Positions 55,475 through 64,000 of a stretch of 64,000 bases of DNA are shown here, one piece after another; position 1 is the first letter of the stretch; each line of letters begins with the position of its first letter. The notes under the pieces are model-generated. The model was not told the origin of the DNA. It ran no database searches and worked only from the letters and a program-made list of their open reading frames with translations. Made by a program: the position numbers and the translations under genes. Origin of the DNA: Butyribacter intestini (GTDB lineage: Bacteria; Bacillota; Clostridia; Lachnospirales; Lachnospiraceae); NCBI GenBank assembly GCA_001414325.1, contig LLKB01000005.1, positions 1,001,285 to 1,065,284 on the forward strand, written 5' to 3'.

Positions 55475-58399
55475 TTATTTTTTGATTACAGCCTTTTTAC
55501 TCTGACCTTTTCCTTTGAATATCTTCTTATATGAAGAAAGTTTTGCCGAAGGAACTTTTATCACAAGCTTTGAAGCTGTTTTCTTAAATGTATTTGCTCC
55601 TACTTTTGTTATGACTTTAGAGTTTACTTTAACACTCTTTAGTTTTGTGCAGCCGTTAAATACATCTTTTCCTATTTGTTTTACATTTGAACCGATAGTA
55701 ACCGTAGTAAGTTTCTTTGCATTTTTAAATACAGAATTTGAAATCTTTACTACTTTGTATTTTGTCTTTCCTACTGTTATAGTTGCAGGTATGCTTACTG
55801 TCTTAAGTGATGCTTTCTTTGAGTTTGATGCGTACTCAACACCTGTTATCTTGTTTGATGACTTGATATATTTGTATGTAACATTTCCAATCTTAACATT
55901 CTTTGCTTCACTTGTGTTTGTATTGTCATTCTTATTATCATTACTTCCGTTATTGCTGTTGTCATTTTTGTTTGGATTGTCATCATCTTCATCAAGTTTG
56001 CTGTCAGGCTGTTCATCATCTTTGGATGCCGCCATACTTGAAAGTCCTGATAATGTAAATGTTACACTTATCTTTTTTACACTTCCTAAGTCACTTGCAA
56101 AGTCAAGATACTGTGCACCCTCGCTGCTTGTCTTTGACTCTATTCCTGACGAAATCACTGAACCATCCCATACATTTAAAGGATTTCCGGTATCAAATGT
56201 TGTCCCACTCATTACTGACTTAGCTTCTTTGTTTGTTATCTCAATTTCTTTAGTGTCATTAACAACAAATTTTTTGTATATGATATTACCACTCTGAACC
56301 TGTGATTTTGTAAGTTTCTGTGACGCCACATCTGCATCCATTATATAAAGTGATGCTATGTGATTAATGCAGGCATTTCCGTTTGCATCTGCAAGTGCTT
56401 TTTTAGCTATATCGTTTAAATCCTTATCTGCATCTATCGTCAATGTGTATTCACCGTCTGCTTTAACAGCTACTCTGTCCGTGGCAACATCCGTGTAGTT
56501 GTATGAATTTGCAGCCTCATCAAAGTAGTACAGACGAAGTCCGAGGTTTGTCTCATAAGCACTCTCCGTAACTGAACCTACAGTCACATTTATGCTCTTT
56601 TCAAAGCCATCTGCTGTTATTACTGAGATTACTGCAACACCTGTACCTGTTGCTGCTATCTTTCCATTGCGTGATACAGTTGCAATCTTTTCATTTGATG
56701 AAGAATATCTTATTGCTGCACCATTTGCACTTCCGTCTGCCGCTTTCGCAATGGCATTTATAAATGCAGACTGTTTTTCCTCAAGTTTATATGAGTCAAA
56801 ATCCGTAGTAATAGCTGTTGTTGCTTTTGCAAGGTCTGTCTTTTCAACAGTTACTTTTATTGTCTTTTCAACTTTTGTCGTTGTACTGCTGTCATATGCA
56901 TCTGCCTGTGAATATGCATGGATTGTTGTTGTTCCGACACCAGTAGCCGTAATCTTTCCATTGTAAACTGAAGCTACACTGGAATCATCAGATTTCCAGA
57001 GAACTACATCATTGTTCCCGGCAGGTTCTGTTGTTGCTGTTATCTGCTTTTTCTCTCCAACTTTAAGAGTCACATCATCTGTATCTGTTTTGACAGATGT
57101 CATTTTTATAATCGCAAGTTCTCCGTCAGAAGCATCAAATCTGTACTGAGGAGCCTCTGTATCTACAAAGTATCCTCTCATAATAGCGGATACCGTCTTT
57201 ACGGAATATGGCTTATTAAAGTATCTGTTTAAAATTCTGAACGACTCTCCTGAGCCTGCTCCGTTGTTGTCCCATGCAACAACAACCATTCCGTACTTCT
57301 TTGCAAGGTAGTTTACACCCTCAAATTTGCACGCTCTTGCATCCGGAATAATCTTTGTCTGGAAACCATACTCATCTACAAGCACCGGCACACCTTTGTC
57401 TACAAATTTACTCTTAAGCTGTTTAAACTGATTTGCATACGATGCATCTGTTGCTTCATTTACCGAATTTTTGTTATATGCATCATAATCATGAACAGTT
57501 ACCATAATTTTTCCTGCCGCACTGTCCTTTGGAATTTCAAAGCTTGTTGAATAATTTCCTAATGCATATTTGATATTTGTATTTAATGAACACACCGTAA
57601 GCCATCTTTTGGCATTGTTAGAGCCTGTTGCTCTCACAGTGTCAACAAATATCTGGTTGAGTTCATTTATCTTTTTGTTCTGTTTAGATATTGACTCCGC
57701 ATCTGCCGTCCAGCCCTGACCATGAATATATACCTCGTTCATTGATTCAAGTATAAGATGCTCATCATAATTTTTAAATCTTTCTGCAATCGTCTTCCAC
57801 ACTCCTGCAAACTTTGTCTTAACTCCACTCCATACTGTCTCATCATCAGATGTAATGTCAAGCCAGCCATGACTATATTTTTCATCACCATAAGTACCCT
57901 TATAATCTGAATTATTGTCTGTACCGTCATGATGAATATTTAATACAACATACATATTTTCTGCTGTAGCATAATCAACTACATCCTGAACCCTGTTCAT
58001 CCACTCTTCATTGATTGAATAGTCAGCATTTATCATATTTCCCCATGTGACCGGAATACGGATTGTATTAAAGCCTGCATCATGTACATATTTTACAAAT
58101 GCCTTTGTAGTTTTTGCACCCTGCCATACAGTTTCCCCAACCGCATAATTTTGGTGTCCTTCTAATGTATTTCCAAGATTCCATCCTGTTCCCATTTCTG
58201 ATATTATCTCACCTGCTGAAAGGTCTGTATATGGTGATGGATTGTCAGGCGTCTCAACCTCGTTTGTTGATGAAGCCATAACTGCTCCGCCTTCATTTGT
58301 CTTTGTTGCAGCAGATGCAAAGCTTGTACCTGACATACCGGTAACTGCCATTGCTGCCGAAAGAGCAAATGTCATTATCTTTTTTAATGATTTCTTCAT
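55475..58399 (-). CDS. Secreted GH5 cellulase with Ig-like domains and C-terminal LRR
   Basis: 974 residues. Signal peptide (about 1-30), GH5 barrel (about 60-410) with GWNLGNTLEGHQ, NIHHDGTDN, acid/base Glu in ILESMNEVYIHG and nucleophile Glu in VPVLVDEYGFQ. Then two bacterial Ig-like (Big_2) domains (TLKVGEKKQITATTEPAGNN), a beta-rich possible carbohydrate-binding region, an Asp/Asn-rich linker (about 790-835) and a C-terminal BspA-type LRR segment (KTVSIPATITVGKTKYKVVK; VKQIGKDVFNGCTKLKSVKV). A cellulase tied to an adhesion-type repeat is a surface-retention design. AGGAGG upstream. Confidence 0.92.
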   Translation of the reverse strand: MKKSLKKIMTFALSAAMAVTGMSGTSFASAATKTNEGGAVMASSTNEVETPDNPSPYTDLSAGEIISEMGTGWNLGNTLEGHQNYAVGETVWQGAKTTKAFVKYVHDAGFNTIRIPVTWGNMINADYSINEEWMNRVQDVVDYATAENMYVVLNIHHDGTDNNSDYKGTYGDEKYSHGWLDITSDDETVWSGVKTKFAGVWKTIAERFKNYDEHLILESMNEVYIHGQGWTADAESISKQNKKINELNQIFVDTVRATGSNNAKRWLTVCSLNTNIKYALGNYSTSFEIPKDSAAGKIMVTVHDYDAYNKNSVNEATDASYANQFKQLKSKFVDKGVPVLVDEYGFQTKIIPDARACKFEGVNYLAKKYGMVVVAWDNNGAGSGESFRILNRYFNKPYSVKTVSAIMRGYFVDTEAPQYRFDASDGELAIIKMTSVKTDTDDVTLKVGEKKQITATTEPAGNNDVVLWKSDDSSVASVYNGKITATGVGTTTIHAYSQADAYDSSTTTKVEKTIKVTVEKTDLAKATTAITTDFDSYKLEEKQSAFINAIAKAADGSANGAAIRYSSSNEKIATVSRNGKIAATGTGVAVISVITADGFEKSINVTVGSVTESAYETNLGLRLYYFDEAANSYNYTDVATDRVAVKADGEYTLTIDADKDLNDIAKKALADANGNACINHIASLYIMDADVASQKLTKSQVQSGNIIYKKFVVNDTKEIEITNKEAKSVMSGTTFDTGNPLNVWDGSVISSGIESKTSSEGAQYLDFASDLGSVKKISVTFTLSGLSSMAASKDDEQPDSKLDEDDDNPNKNDNSNNGSNDNKNDNTNTSEAKNVKIGNVTYKYIKSSNKITGVEYASNSKKASLKTVSIPATITVGKTKYKVVKISNSVFKNAKKLTTVTIGSNVKQIGKDVFNGCTKLKSVKVNSKVITKVGANTFKKTASKLVIKVPSAKLSSYKKIFKGKGQSKKAVIKK

Positions 58400-58458
58400 A
58401 AATGCCTCCTATTTTGTCATATTTTATTGTTTTGCCCAAATATTGTTTTTTCTACCTT

Positions 58459-58505
58459 CGATACGACATGTCACCCGACCTGCGTGTGATGTCAGTCCAC
58501 GTATC
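58459..58505 (-). ncRNA. Possible structured leader upstream of the GH5/LRR gene
   Basis: GATACG / CGTATC are outer arms enclosing GACAT[GT]CAC / GTGATGTC with a short loop. It lies 60-106 nt upstream of the ATG. It matches no riboswitch I know. The remainder of 58400-58911 shows nothing else. Confidence 0.3.
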
Positions 58506-58911
58506 ATCCTAATTTATATTAACATTTTTTATTTAACAATTCATTTTGATAATCAGTTGTGTTTTACATTAAAAAACTAACAAATCTGCCGTTTTGCGGC
58601 AAACAGGATACTTTTTGCTGACTATACTAAAAGTCATCTTTATTTACCGTTCACATACGCAATGAAGCTGCCACATAATAATGTAACAGCTCCATCACTA
58701 TTGCTGCTTACAATATGGTTGTAATCAGCAATTTAATATTTAAGACTGTTTTGAATTCCCTGACTATATTAAAGTAAATTTTCAAGTCATAACAATGTCA
58801 TAAATAGTATATTTTTATGTCTTTTTACGGCTTAATCTTTTATTATGATATATATGCTTTTGTAAACCACCAGGTATCTCAAAACTTTTACTGATATCGT
58901 TAAACTAATTT

Positions 58912-60831
58912 TTAGTAATCAACCTTAAATCTTCCTGTCATATCCTTAAGTGCCGCCGCCTGCTCTGAAAGAACCTCCGTTGAGGCTGCCGTCTGCTGTG
59001 CCGTAGCCGTATTGGATTGAACTACTTGAGATATATTTTCTATCTCATTTCTTATATCGTTGGCATTTTTTGCCTGTATCTCATTTGCCTTAGACATTTC
59101 ATCAAATGCATTTGCAATATTGTTTGAATCTGACACAATCTTTGCAAGTGAATCTGATGTTATATCTGCATACTCTTTTGCACTTTCTATTCCTTTTATA
59201 CATTTTTCTATAAGCTCTGCCGTCTTTTTAGAAGCATCACTGCTCTTTGTGGCAAGTGTACCAATCTCCTGTGCTACAACAGCAAAACCTTTTCCACTTT
59301 CTCCTGCTCTTGCTGCTTCTACAGAAGCATTTAATGCAAGGATATTGGTCTGGAAAGCAATACCGTCTATCGTATTTACTATCTTTTTGATGTCCTCGGA
59401 CATTTCCTCAACTGTTCTTACGACATTGGAAAGTTCCTGCATTTTCTGATCTCCGTCTTTTATCTCGCTGTCAAGATTACCAAGACTTTCATTAACAAAA
59501 ATAGTCTTATCGGAATTTGCATTTATATTCTGTGCTACATTTTCCACATCCGTAACAAGTTTCTGTAATGAAGATGCCTGTGCCATAGTACCCTCCGACA
59601 GCATTGAAGCCGCCTCTGCAAGCTGCTTTGAACCACCGTCAACATTGACAGATGAATTTTGTATATTTAATATCATATTGCTTAAAATAGCCTTGATTGA
59701 ATTTATCGAAGCTGCAAGCTCATTAAACTTACCCGGATATTCTCTCATATCCTCGGATGTAAGGTCATATGCTGCCATCTTTGAAAGAACATCCCCCGAC
59801 TGTGTAAGCATATCCGAAAGCATCCTGTTAAGCGATACCGCCGAATTTTGAAGTATGCCAAGCTCATCTTTATTTTTGGTATCGTTAAGCTGCACTGACA
59901 AATCTCCCTGTGCCAATGCTGACAATAGATTTTTCACCCTTACTATTGGTCTGCTTATCACTCTTGCTATTATAAGTGCTACTATTATGGCTACTATAAG
60001 TGCTATAATATCACTTATAACAAGTTTTTTGACAAATCTGAGTATATCCGAATTATATGCTGATTCCGGTGATGCTATAACAACACGCCAATTTGCCGTT
60101 TTATCTATCTTTGAATAGCCGCATATATATTTATCACCGCCATAAGAACAGGTCATGCTGCCATTCTGTGAAGATATACAGTTTTTAATATCTTTAGGAA
60201 TCATCTCCTTATACTTATCGTTCATTATATATTTTTCATTTTTATGTGCAATGACATTGTTATTTTCATCAAGTATATAAGCATAACTTCCTTGACCTAC
60301 AGAAATGTGTTTTACAATATCATTCATAAAATCAACATCAGCTCTATAATAAACCACACCTATAATCCTGCCAGATGATATAAGTGGTGCTGCTATGCTT
60401 ATCCCATATGTATTTGTATATTTACTTAATGTGACATCTGAAATATTGGTTTTTCCATTAAGTGCTGCTTTTACATAATCTCTATCACTAAAGTCTGTGC
60501 CATCCTTAATACTCACACCTTTTTTATTTAACAGATTTCCGCTCGTAAAGCCATATTGTTTTGCAAGCTGTTCAACCTTTTTCACTCTTACTTCATTAGG
60601 AACATTTCCAATCAATGTAATATCGGAACCTGAAGCTTTAGCAATGTTTTTGTAATTTTGCAAAAGTGCTTCTATATCCCTTGCTGTTGTCTTTGCCGAT
60701 GACCTTGAATTTTTCTCCACAAGAGAAATAGTTGAACTATAACTATATAAACATGCCTCTGTACCGATAATATAAACCAGTATAATAATTGTCAAACTGA
60801 ATACAATACTTATTTTAGTGCTTAATTTCAT
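58912..60831 (-). CDS. Methyl-accepting chemotaxis protein with Cache sensor
   Basis: 639 residues. N-terminal membrane helix (about 9-30), double-Cache extracellular domain (about 35-265: [36 protein letters not shown]), second helix (about 270-292), HAMP ([20 protein letters not shown]), signalling hairpin with [20 protein letters not shown]. Cache receptors usually bind small carboxylates, amino acids or related ligands outside. AAAGGGGG precedes the ATG. Confidence 0.92.
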   Translation of the reverse strand: MKLSTKISIVFSLTIIILVYIIGTEACLYSYSSTISLVEKNSRSSAKTTARDIEALLQNYKNIAKASGSDITLIGNVPNEVRVKKVEQLAKQYGFTSGNLLNKKGVSIKDGTDFSDRDYVKAALNGKTNISDVTLSKYTNTYGISIAAPLISSGRIIGVVYYRADVDFMNDIVKHISVGQGSYAYILDENNNVIAHKNEKYIMNDKYKEMIPKDIKNCISSQNGSMTCSYGGDKYICGYSKIDKTANWRVVIASPESAYNSDILRFVKKLVISDIIALIVAIIVALIIARVISRPIVRVKNLLSALAQGDLSVQLNDTKNKDELGILQNSAVSLNRMLSDMLTQSGDVLSKMAAYDLTSEDMREYPGKFNELAASINSIKAILSNMILNIQNSSVNVDGGSKQLAEAASMLSEGTMAQASSLQKLVTDVENVAQNINANSDKTIFVNESLGNLDSEIKDGDQKMQELSNVVRTVEEMSEDIKKIVNTIDGIAFQTNILALNASVEAARAGESGKGFAVVAQEIGTLATKSSDASKKTAELIEKCIKGIESAKEYADITSDSLAKIVSDSNNIANAFDEMSKANEIQAKNANDIRNEIENISQVVQSNTATAQQTAASTEVLSEQAAALKDMTGRFKVDY

Positions 60832-60945
60832 GTATTTTCCCCCTTTATTATTTAATGTACTCTAGATATCTGCCGATAGGAATACACCTGTCTTTTTTAT
60901 TATACTATATATCTTTAAATATTTCCATTTAAATTCATATTTTAA

Positions 60946-62570
60946 CAGCAGTGAAGAATAAATTTTTGTAATCATCTACAATATCTCATTTTTTTACAAT
61001 ATTTTTCTATTTCAACATTTCCACATTGATTTCATGTCTTTATCCACAGTCACAAGGCATAGTTTCCCAAATTTTATATGGATTTTTTTATTTATTTTGT
61101 GTATAATATATTTATTCCAAATGTATCGTTATATATTTGGTGATTTGTTTTACATCTTCATCTGTTATTGGGTCTCTTCGAAAACTTTCCAATAACCTTA
61201 AAGATGTATTTTTTATGCTCTGTTTTATTTCTTTTATGTATTTATTCCACGACAGATAAAGCTGCATTATTATATCTGATATCTGCGTTAGCAGATAGTG
61301 ATTTTTCATTGCCCTACTGTTTCGGCTATTTATATGGGATATCTTGTATATTCCATTTTTCTGATTATTAAATCCTTCATTTTCTATTTTCCATCTCCCT
61401 CTTCCTGCTGTTATCAGTTTTTCTAAATTTCTCCTTGTTATCTCTATATTCGTTACCCATTCCATTCTCTTCCTCTTTAATCCATTCTTTTCTTTTGTTT
61501 CAAAACTATACTCTAATATATTCATTTGTTCTGTTTTTCCGGCCAGTTTTCCTACATTGTTTGCAAATTTTCCTTCTCCTTTTTCTTGGCATACATTGGC
61601 AATGATATATTTGTCTTTTCCCTCTTCTAACAGCTCATAGTTTTCTTGTAACAATCTCTGTCTTGTTCCTTTATGAGTAAATATATACACCCATTTGTTT
61701 TCTCTGCATATCTTCATTATCGGCTCTGTTGCATATAATGCATCACCTTGTATACAAATTGGCAGTCTTGGATATTCTTTTTTTATTCTGCTTAAAATTC
61801 TTTTTCCTGCATTCTGCTCACAATCTTGTTTGCTTATATTTTCCTGTTCACCCTCTATAAATTCTGTATCAAGACTTAAGACAACCTTATTACTCATTAC
61901 TATTTTTGCCTCTAGAACTTTTTGATAATAAAATATTCTCGTACTACCATCTGATACCTTTCTTTTCACACACAGACAGTTTTCACAATGCCTTTCTTTA
62001 AAATAAAACTGTCCTGTCCCATCAAGTATTATTCTCCAATATTTATCTAATAAACGATGTTTATAAAAACTTTTTCTCCGTATCAGACTATAAATCATCT
62101 TTTTCCTTAAACCTCTTAAACATTCTGGAGATAATTTTTCAAGATAATAATTTATTGTATCGTAATGTGGCATTTCTGATAATTCTTTGTCCCCAGATAT
62201 CATTTTCAATGTTTTTATGCAGTTTTCTTTATTAAATTTTTCATCCATTTGCCTCATTGTTTCCACACCGCATATATTTTTCAGAATACCAAGTATAATA
62301 AAATCTGACTGTTCGTATTTAATATACCCCCGTTGCCTAGGATCGTTCATTTCATTTATCCATTTTAGAAGGTCTTTAAAAAAATGATTTGCTATAACAG
62401 CAATATCTACAATACCTCTGTCTTTTTCTTTGATTTTTCTTTTTTCCTTTTTGTTCATATCAAAATACCTCCCAATGCGTAAACTTTTTATAACTATTTT
62501 ACATCATCAGAAGATATTTTGTTAAATACTAGCGATTTTTAATGCGAAAAAAATTTATTCTTCATCGCTG
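60946..62570 (-). mobile_element. Complete IS4-superfamily insertion sequence
   Basis: 1625 bp. Inverted ends CAGCAGTGAAGAATAAATTT (60946-) and the reverse complement of AAATTTATTCTTCATCGCTG (-62570) match at 20 of 22 positions over 22 bp. The 9-bp ATATTTTAA flanks it on both sides (60937-60945 and 62571-62579). One intact transposase. A 9-bp duplication suits IS4-type elements. Confidence 0.9.
61112..62458 (-). CDS. DDE transposase (IS4-like)
   Basis: 448 residues, intact. The N-terminus is Lys-rich. Candidate catalytic residues are Asp in RIILDGTGQFYF, Asp in CIQGDALYATEP and Glu in GRGRWKIENEGFNNQK, the last resembling the IS4 Y/W-x2-Arg...Glu signature. CENC and C-rich residues near 165 could bind metal. 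GGGAGG lies before the ATG. Confidence 0.9.
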   Translation of the reverse strand: MNKKEKRKIKEKDRGIVDIAVIANHFFKDLLKWINEMNDPRQRGYIKYEQSDFIILGILKNICGVETMRQMDEKFNKENCIKTLKMISGDKELSEMPHYDTINYYLEKLSPECLRGLRKKMIYSLIRRKSFYKHRLLDKYWRIILDGTGQFYFKERHCENCLCVKRKVSDGSTRIFYYQKVLEAKIVMSNKVVLSLDTEFIEGEQENISKQDCEQNAGKRILSRIKKEYPRLPICIQGDALYATEPIMKICRENKWVYIFTHKGTRQRLLQENYELLEEGKDKYIIANVCQEKGEGKFANNVGKLAGKTEQMNILEYSFETKEKNGLKRKRMEWVTNIEITRRNLEKLITAGRGRWKIENEGFNNQKNGIYKISHINSRNSRAMKNHYLLTQISDIIMQLYLSWNKYIKEIKQSIKNTSLRLLESFRRDPITDEDVKQITKYITIHLE

Positions 62571-62587
62571 ATATTTTAATTTTTTAT

Positions 62588-62601
62588 GGCTGAGCTGTTA
62601 C
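62588..62601. repeat. Solo family A end
   Basis: GGCTGAGCTGTTAC preceded by TTTTTAT, one base different from the family A right end. The IS insertion site lies 9 bp to the left of it. A hairpin GACAGTTTA / TAAACTGTC (62735-62764) further on is another possible relic. 62602-62792 otherwise shows only promoter space. Confidence 0.5.
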
Positions 62602-62792
62602 TTTTTAAGTTCATTTTAACTTTGCTTTGTATTATACGGATATAACCAAACAACATATTACCCTGCTGCTCAGACTTACAGTGTAAACAACAGATAATTT
62701 TAATGCACATGAAATATCAAAAAACAAAAGCATAGACAGTTTAGCCTTACATTTTTAAACTGTCACCAAAATTTAGAAAGGTTGTGATTTTT

Positions 62793-63119
62793 ATGAGAAA
62801 TTGGAAAGGTATATTAGCAATGGGATTATCGTCTGCTCTTGTCATAGGTACAATACAGCTTGTTCCTGAACAGACCGCCAAAAATGCAAATGCAGAGACC
62901 GTAAACACAAGCGATAACATGACTCCACCAAGTGGGATGCCGCAGGGCACTCCTCCTGCAAAGCCTGATGGAGACACAAACGGAGGTCCCGGTGGTTCTG
63001 CCCCGGGTGGCTCAGGAATCGGTCTTTCTGTCGCAAAAAGCATTGTCACACTGCATGGCGGAACGATTCATGCTAAAAGCGATGATGGAAAAAAAATACA
63101 GATTATTATTTTTATGTAG
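62793..63119 (+). pseudogene. Chimera: secretory N-terminus fused to histidine-kinase C-terminal tail
   Basis: 108 codons. Residues 1-70 are a signal peptide and a Pro/Gly-rich stretch (TPPSGMPQGTPPAKPDGD) as in secreted carbohydrate-binding/CotH-like proteins. Residues about 73-103 read GGSGIGLSVAKSIVTLHGGT then IHAKSDDGKKIQI, the G2 box and last strand of a HATPase_c kinase domain. The join falls in a Gly-coding tract near 62996-63020. A deletion between two genes is the simplest origin, leaving a nonfunctional product. Its 3' end overlaps ptuB by 8 nt, tail to tail. Confidence 0.7.
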
Positions 63120-63762
63120 TACTATTTAATTTTTTATCTATATACCATATTGCAACACCCGCATATTCTTTTTTATAACCGTTTTCATCTGCATTTATGT
63201 ATTTGTTTTTTACTTTTTCCAACACACTTCTGCCCCATATTCCTCTTTTTTGCATTTTACACAATTCTTCTCTAACCTGCTTTAGCATACTTTTTCTATT
63301 TAGCTTAAGCAGGTGCTTTTCAGAATTCAGATTCAATACAACATCAATGTCTTTCTCAATAATCTCATTATCTGAATAAATTTCTCCATCAGAATTATAC
63401 TTTATAGAACACAATGTACTTCTATCCAATGGATTTACTGTTATTTTATCCCCTGATTTATGCGAATCACATGTATCATCTTTTTTTCCGTTTGTTCCAT
63501 CAATATGCCCTTCACATGATCCAAGCATATTTCTATAGTCTAATCTTTCTATATCACTCAGCTCATTTTCAGGAAACCAATGTTCTATTTTCATGTGCTC
63601 TATATCAATTCTCCTCATACAATAAGCACACAGATACCCCTGCTCTTTTAAAAGCATTTTTCGTAAATCATCTTTTTCTTTATACCCATCATAATAAGCA
63701 AATTTTTGTTTTTTATATTTAGTTAAGGATGCAGGTTCTTTCCCTTTCTTTATATATATCAT
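63112..63762 (-). CDS. ptuB: Septu antiphage system HNH nuclease PtuB
   Basis: 216 residues from the ATG at 63762, with GGGAG upstream and TAATG overlap with ptuA. KEQGYLCAYCMRRID, KIEHWFPENELSD, YRNMLGSCEGHIDG and CDSHKSGDK are the conserved Cys/His motifs of the TIGR02646/PtuB HNH family. In Septu systems the ATPase PtuA and nuclease PtuB form a complex that cuts nucleic acid upon phage infection. Complete. Confidence 0.85.
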   Translation of the reverse strand: MIYIKKGKEPASLTKYKKQKFAYYDGYKEKDDLRKMLLKEQGYLCAYCMRRIDIEHMKIEHWFPENELSDIERLDYRNMLGSCEGHIDGTNGKKDDTCDSHKSGDKITVNPLDRSTLCSIKYNSDGEIYSDNEIIEKDIDVVLNLNSEKHLLKLNRKSMLKQVREELCKMQKRGIWGRSVLEKVKNKYINADENGYKKEYAGVAIWYIDKKLNSTT

Positions 63763-64000
63763 TACTTCTCCCAATCTGTACTTTCAAATTCAAATCTTGT
63801 ACGCAGTTCTACTAACAACGGATGAGCCGGAGCTGTTTCTATTTCAAGTTGTTTTAAAATAACTTCAGCTTCTTCATATTTTTCATCATCCATTTTTTCA
63901 TTAAATAATTCAACTTTTTGTCTTACTTTTTCCGGGATTTCCCTTGTATTCTGATAATACTGCATAGAAGTATTAACATCCATACCATAATGCGACTCTG
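63762..64000 (-). CDS. ptuA: Septu ATPase PtuA, C-terminal end only
   Basis: The frame is open from the right edge (ESHYGMDVNTSMQYYQNTRE) to the TAA at 63762, 78 codons. It ends TRFEFESTDWEK. This helical Glu/Lys-rich tail fits the PtuA C-terminus; the ATPase core lies outside the window. The identity rests on the overlap with ptuB and on my memory of such tails. Confidence 0.65.
   Translation of the reverse strand, partial: ESHYGMDVNTSMQYYQNTREIPEKVRQKVELFNEKMDDEKYEEAEVILKQLEIETAPAHPLLVELRTRFEFESTDWEK

Noticed and set aside
55515-56297. 260-residue plus-strand frame
   Set aside because: Antisense to the GH5/LRR gene, no ribosome site or recognisable domain.
58459-58505. c-di-GMP or other known riboswitch upstream of the GH5/LRR gene
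   Set aside because: The stem does not contain the conserved cores of the classes I can recall; kept only as a possible unknown leader.

Overview
The window looks like chromosome from a low-GC gut Firmicute of the Lachnospiraceae (Coprococcus/Butyrivibrio-like). Grounds are the four-subunit pyruvate:ferredoxin oxidoreductase, strong AGGAGG ribosome sites, an S-box in front of metK, ClpC, two secreted modular GH5 cellulases, BspA-type leucine-rich repeats, and a 137-residue protein of a type I recall from Lachnospiraceae. The genus is an inference. No rRNA, tRNA or CRISPR array was found. Most genes lie on the minus strand.

Layout: 1-1554, an edge-truncated AAA-ATPase/PD-(D/E)XK protein. 1956-5391, porC-porD-porA-porB. 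5674-6886, a HAD phosphatase and a small Cys protein. 6908-7280, a duplicated structured repeat. 7289-10884, a heterodimeric ABC exporter with one degenerate ATP site. 11210-27473, housekeeping and cell-surface genes: rRNA methyltransferase, radA, clpC, a cohesin-like membrane protein, an SH3/glucosaminidase protein, hslO, a methyltransferase, an HD nucleotidase and uvrA. 28011-32197, a sugar-sensor diguanylate cyclase convergent with a PilZ chemoreceptor. 32309-39586, an esterase, an ABC importer lacking its binding protein, a GH13 enzyme and cca. 39718-42183, a GH5 cellulase. 42843-44350, metK with an S-box. 44546-47537, a secreted glucosaminidase, an LRR pseudogene and an SOS-promoter gene of unknown function. 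47865-55008, a hybrid histidine kinase, GH2, a phosphoesterase and a DEAD-box helicase. 55475-60831, a second GH5 cellulase and a Cache chemoreceptor. 60946-64000, an accessory end with an intact insertion sequence, a chimeric gene scar and the ptuA(partial)-ptuB Septu defence genes.

The main result is dispersed foldback DNA between genes. Family A is 184 bp, starts GTAACAGTTCAGCC, ends in the inverted copy and is flanked by 8-bp target duplications, which resembles an IS66-type MITE. There are three full copies, one 99-bp short copy with its own duplication, and several decayed pieces. One full copy has rewritten the C-terminus of cca; removing it restores the earlier reading frame. Family B (ends with TTGCGAAACT) and a duplicated multi-hairpin element at 6908-7280 are separate repeat types.

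Functional themes are extracellular glucan breakdown (two GH5, GH2, GH13), cell-wall turnover, c-di-GMP/chemotaxis signalling, DNA repair (radA, uvrA and a second LexA-type promoter at about 47320) and phage defence at the right edge.
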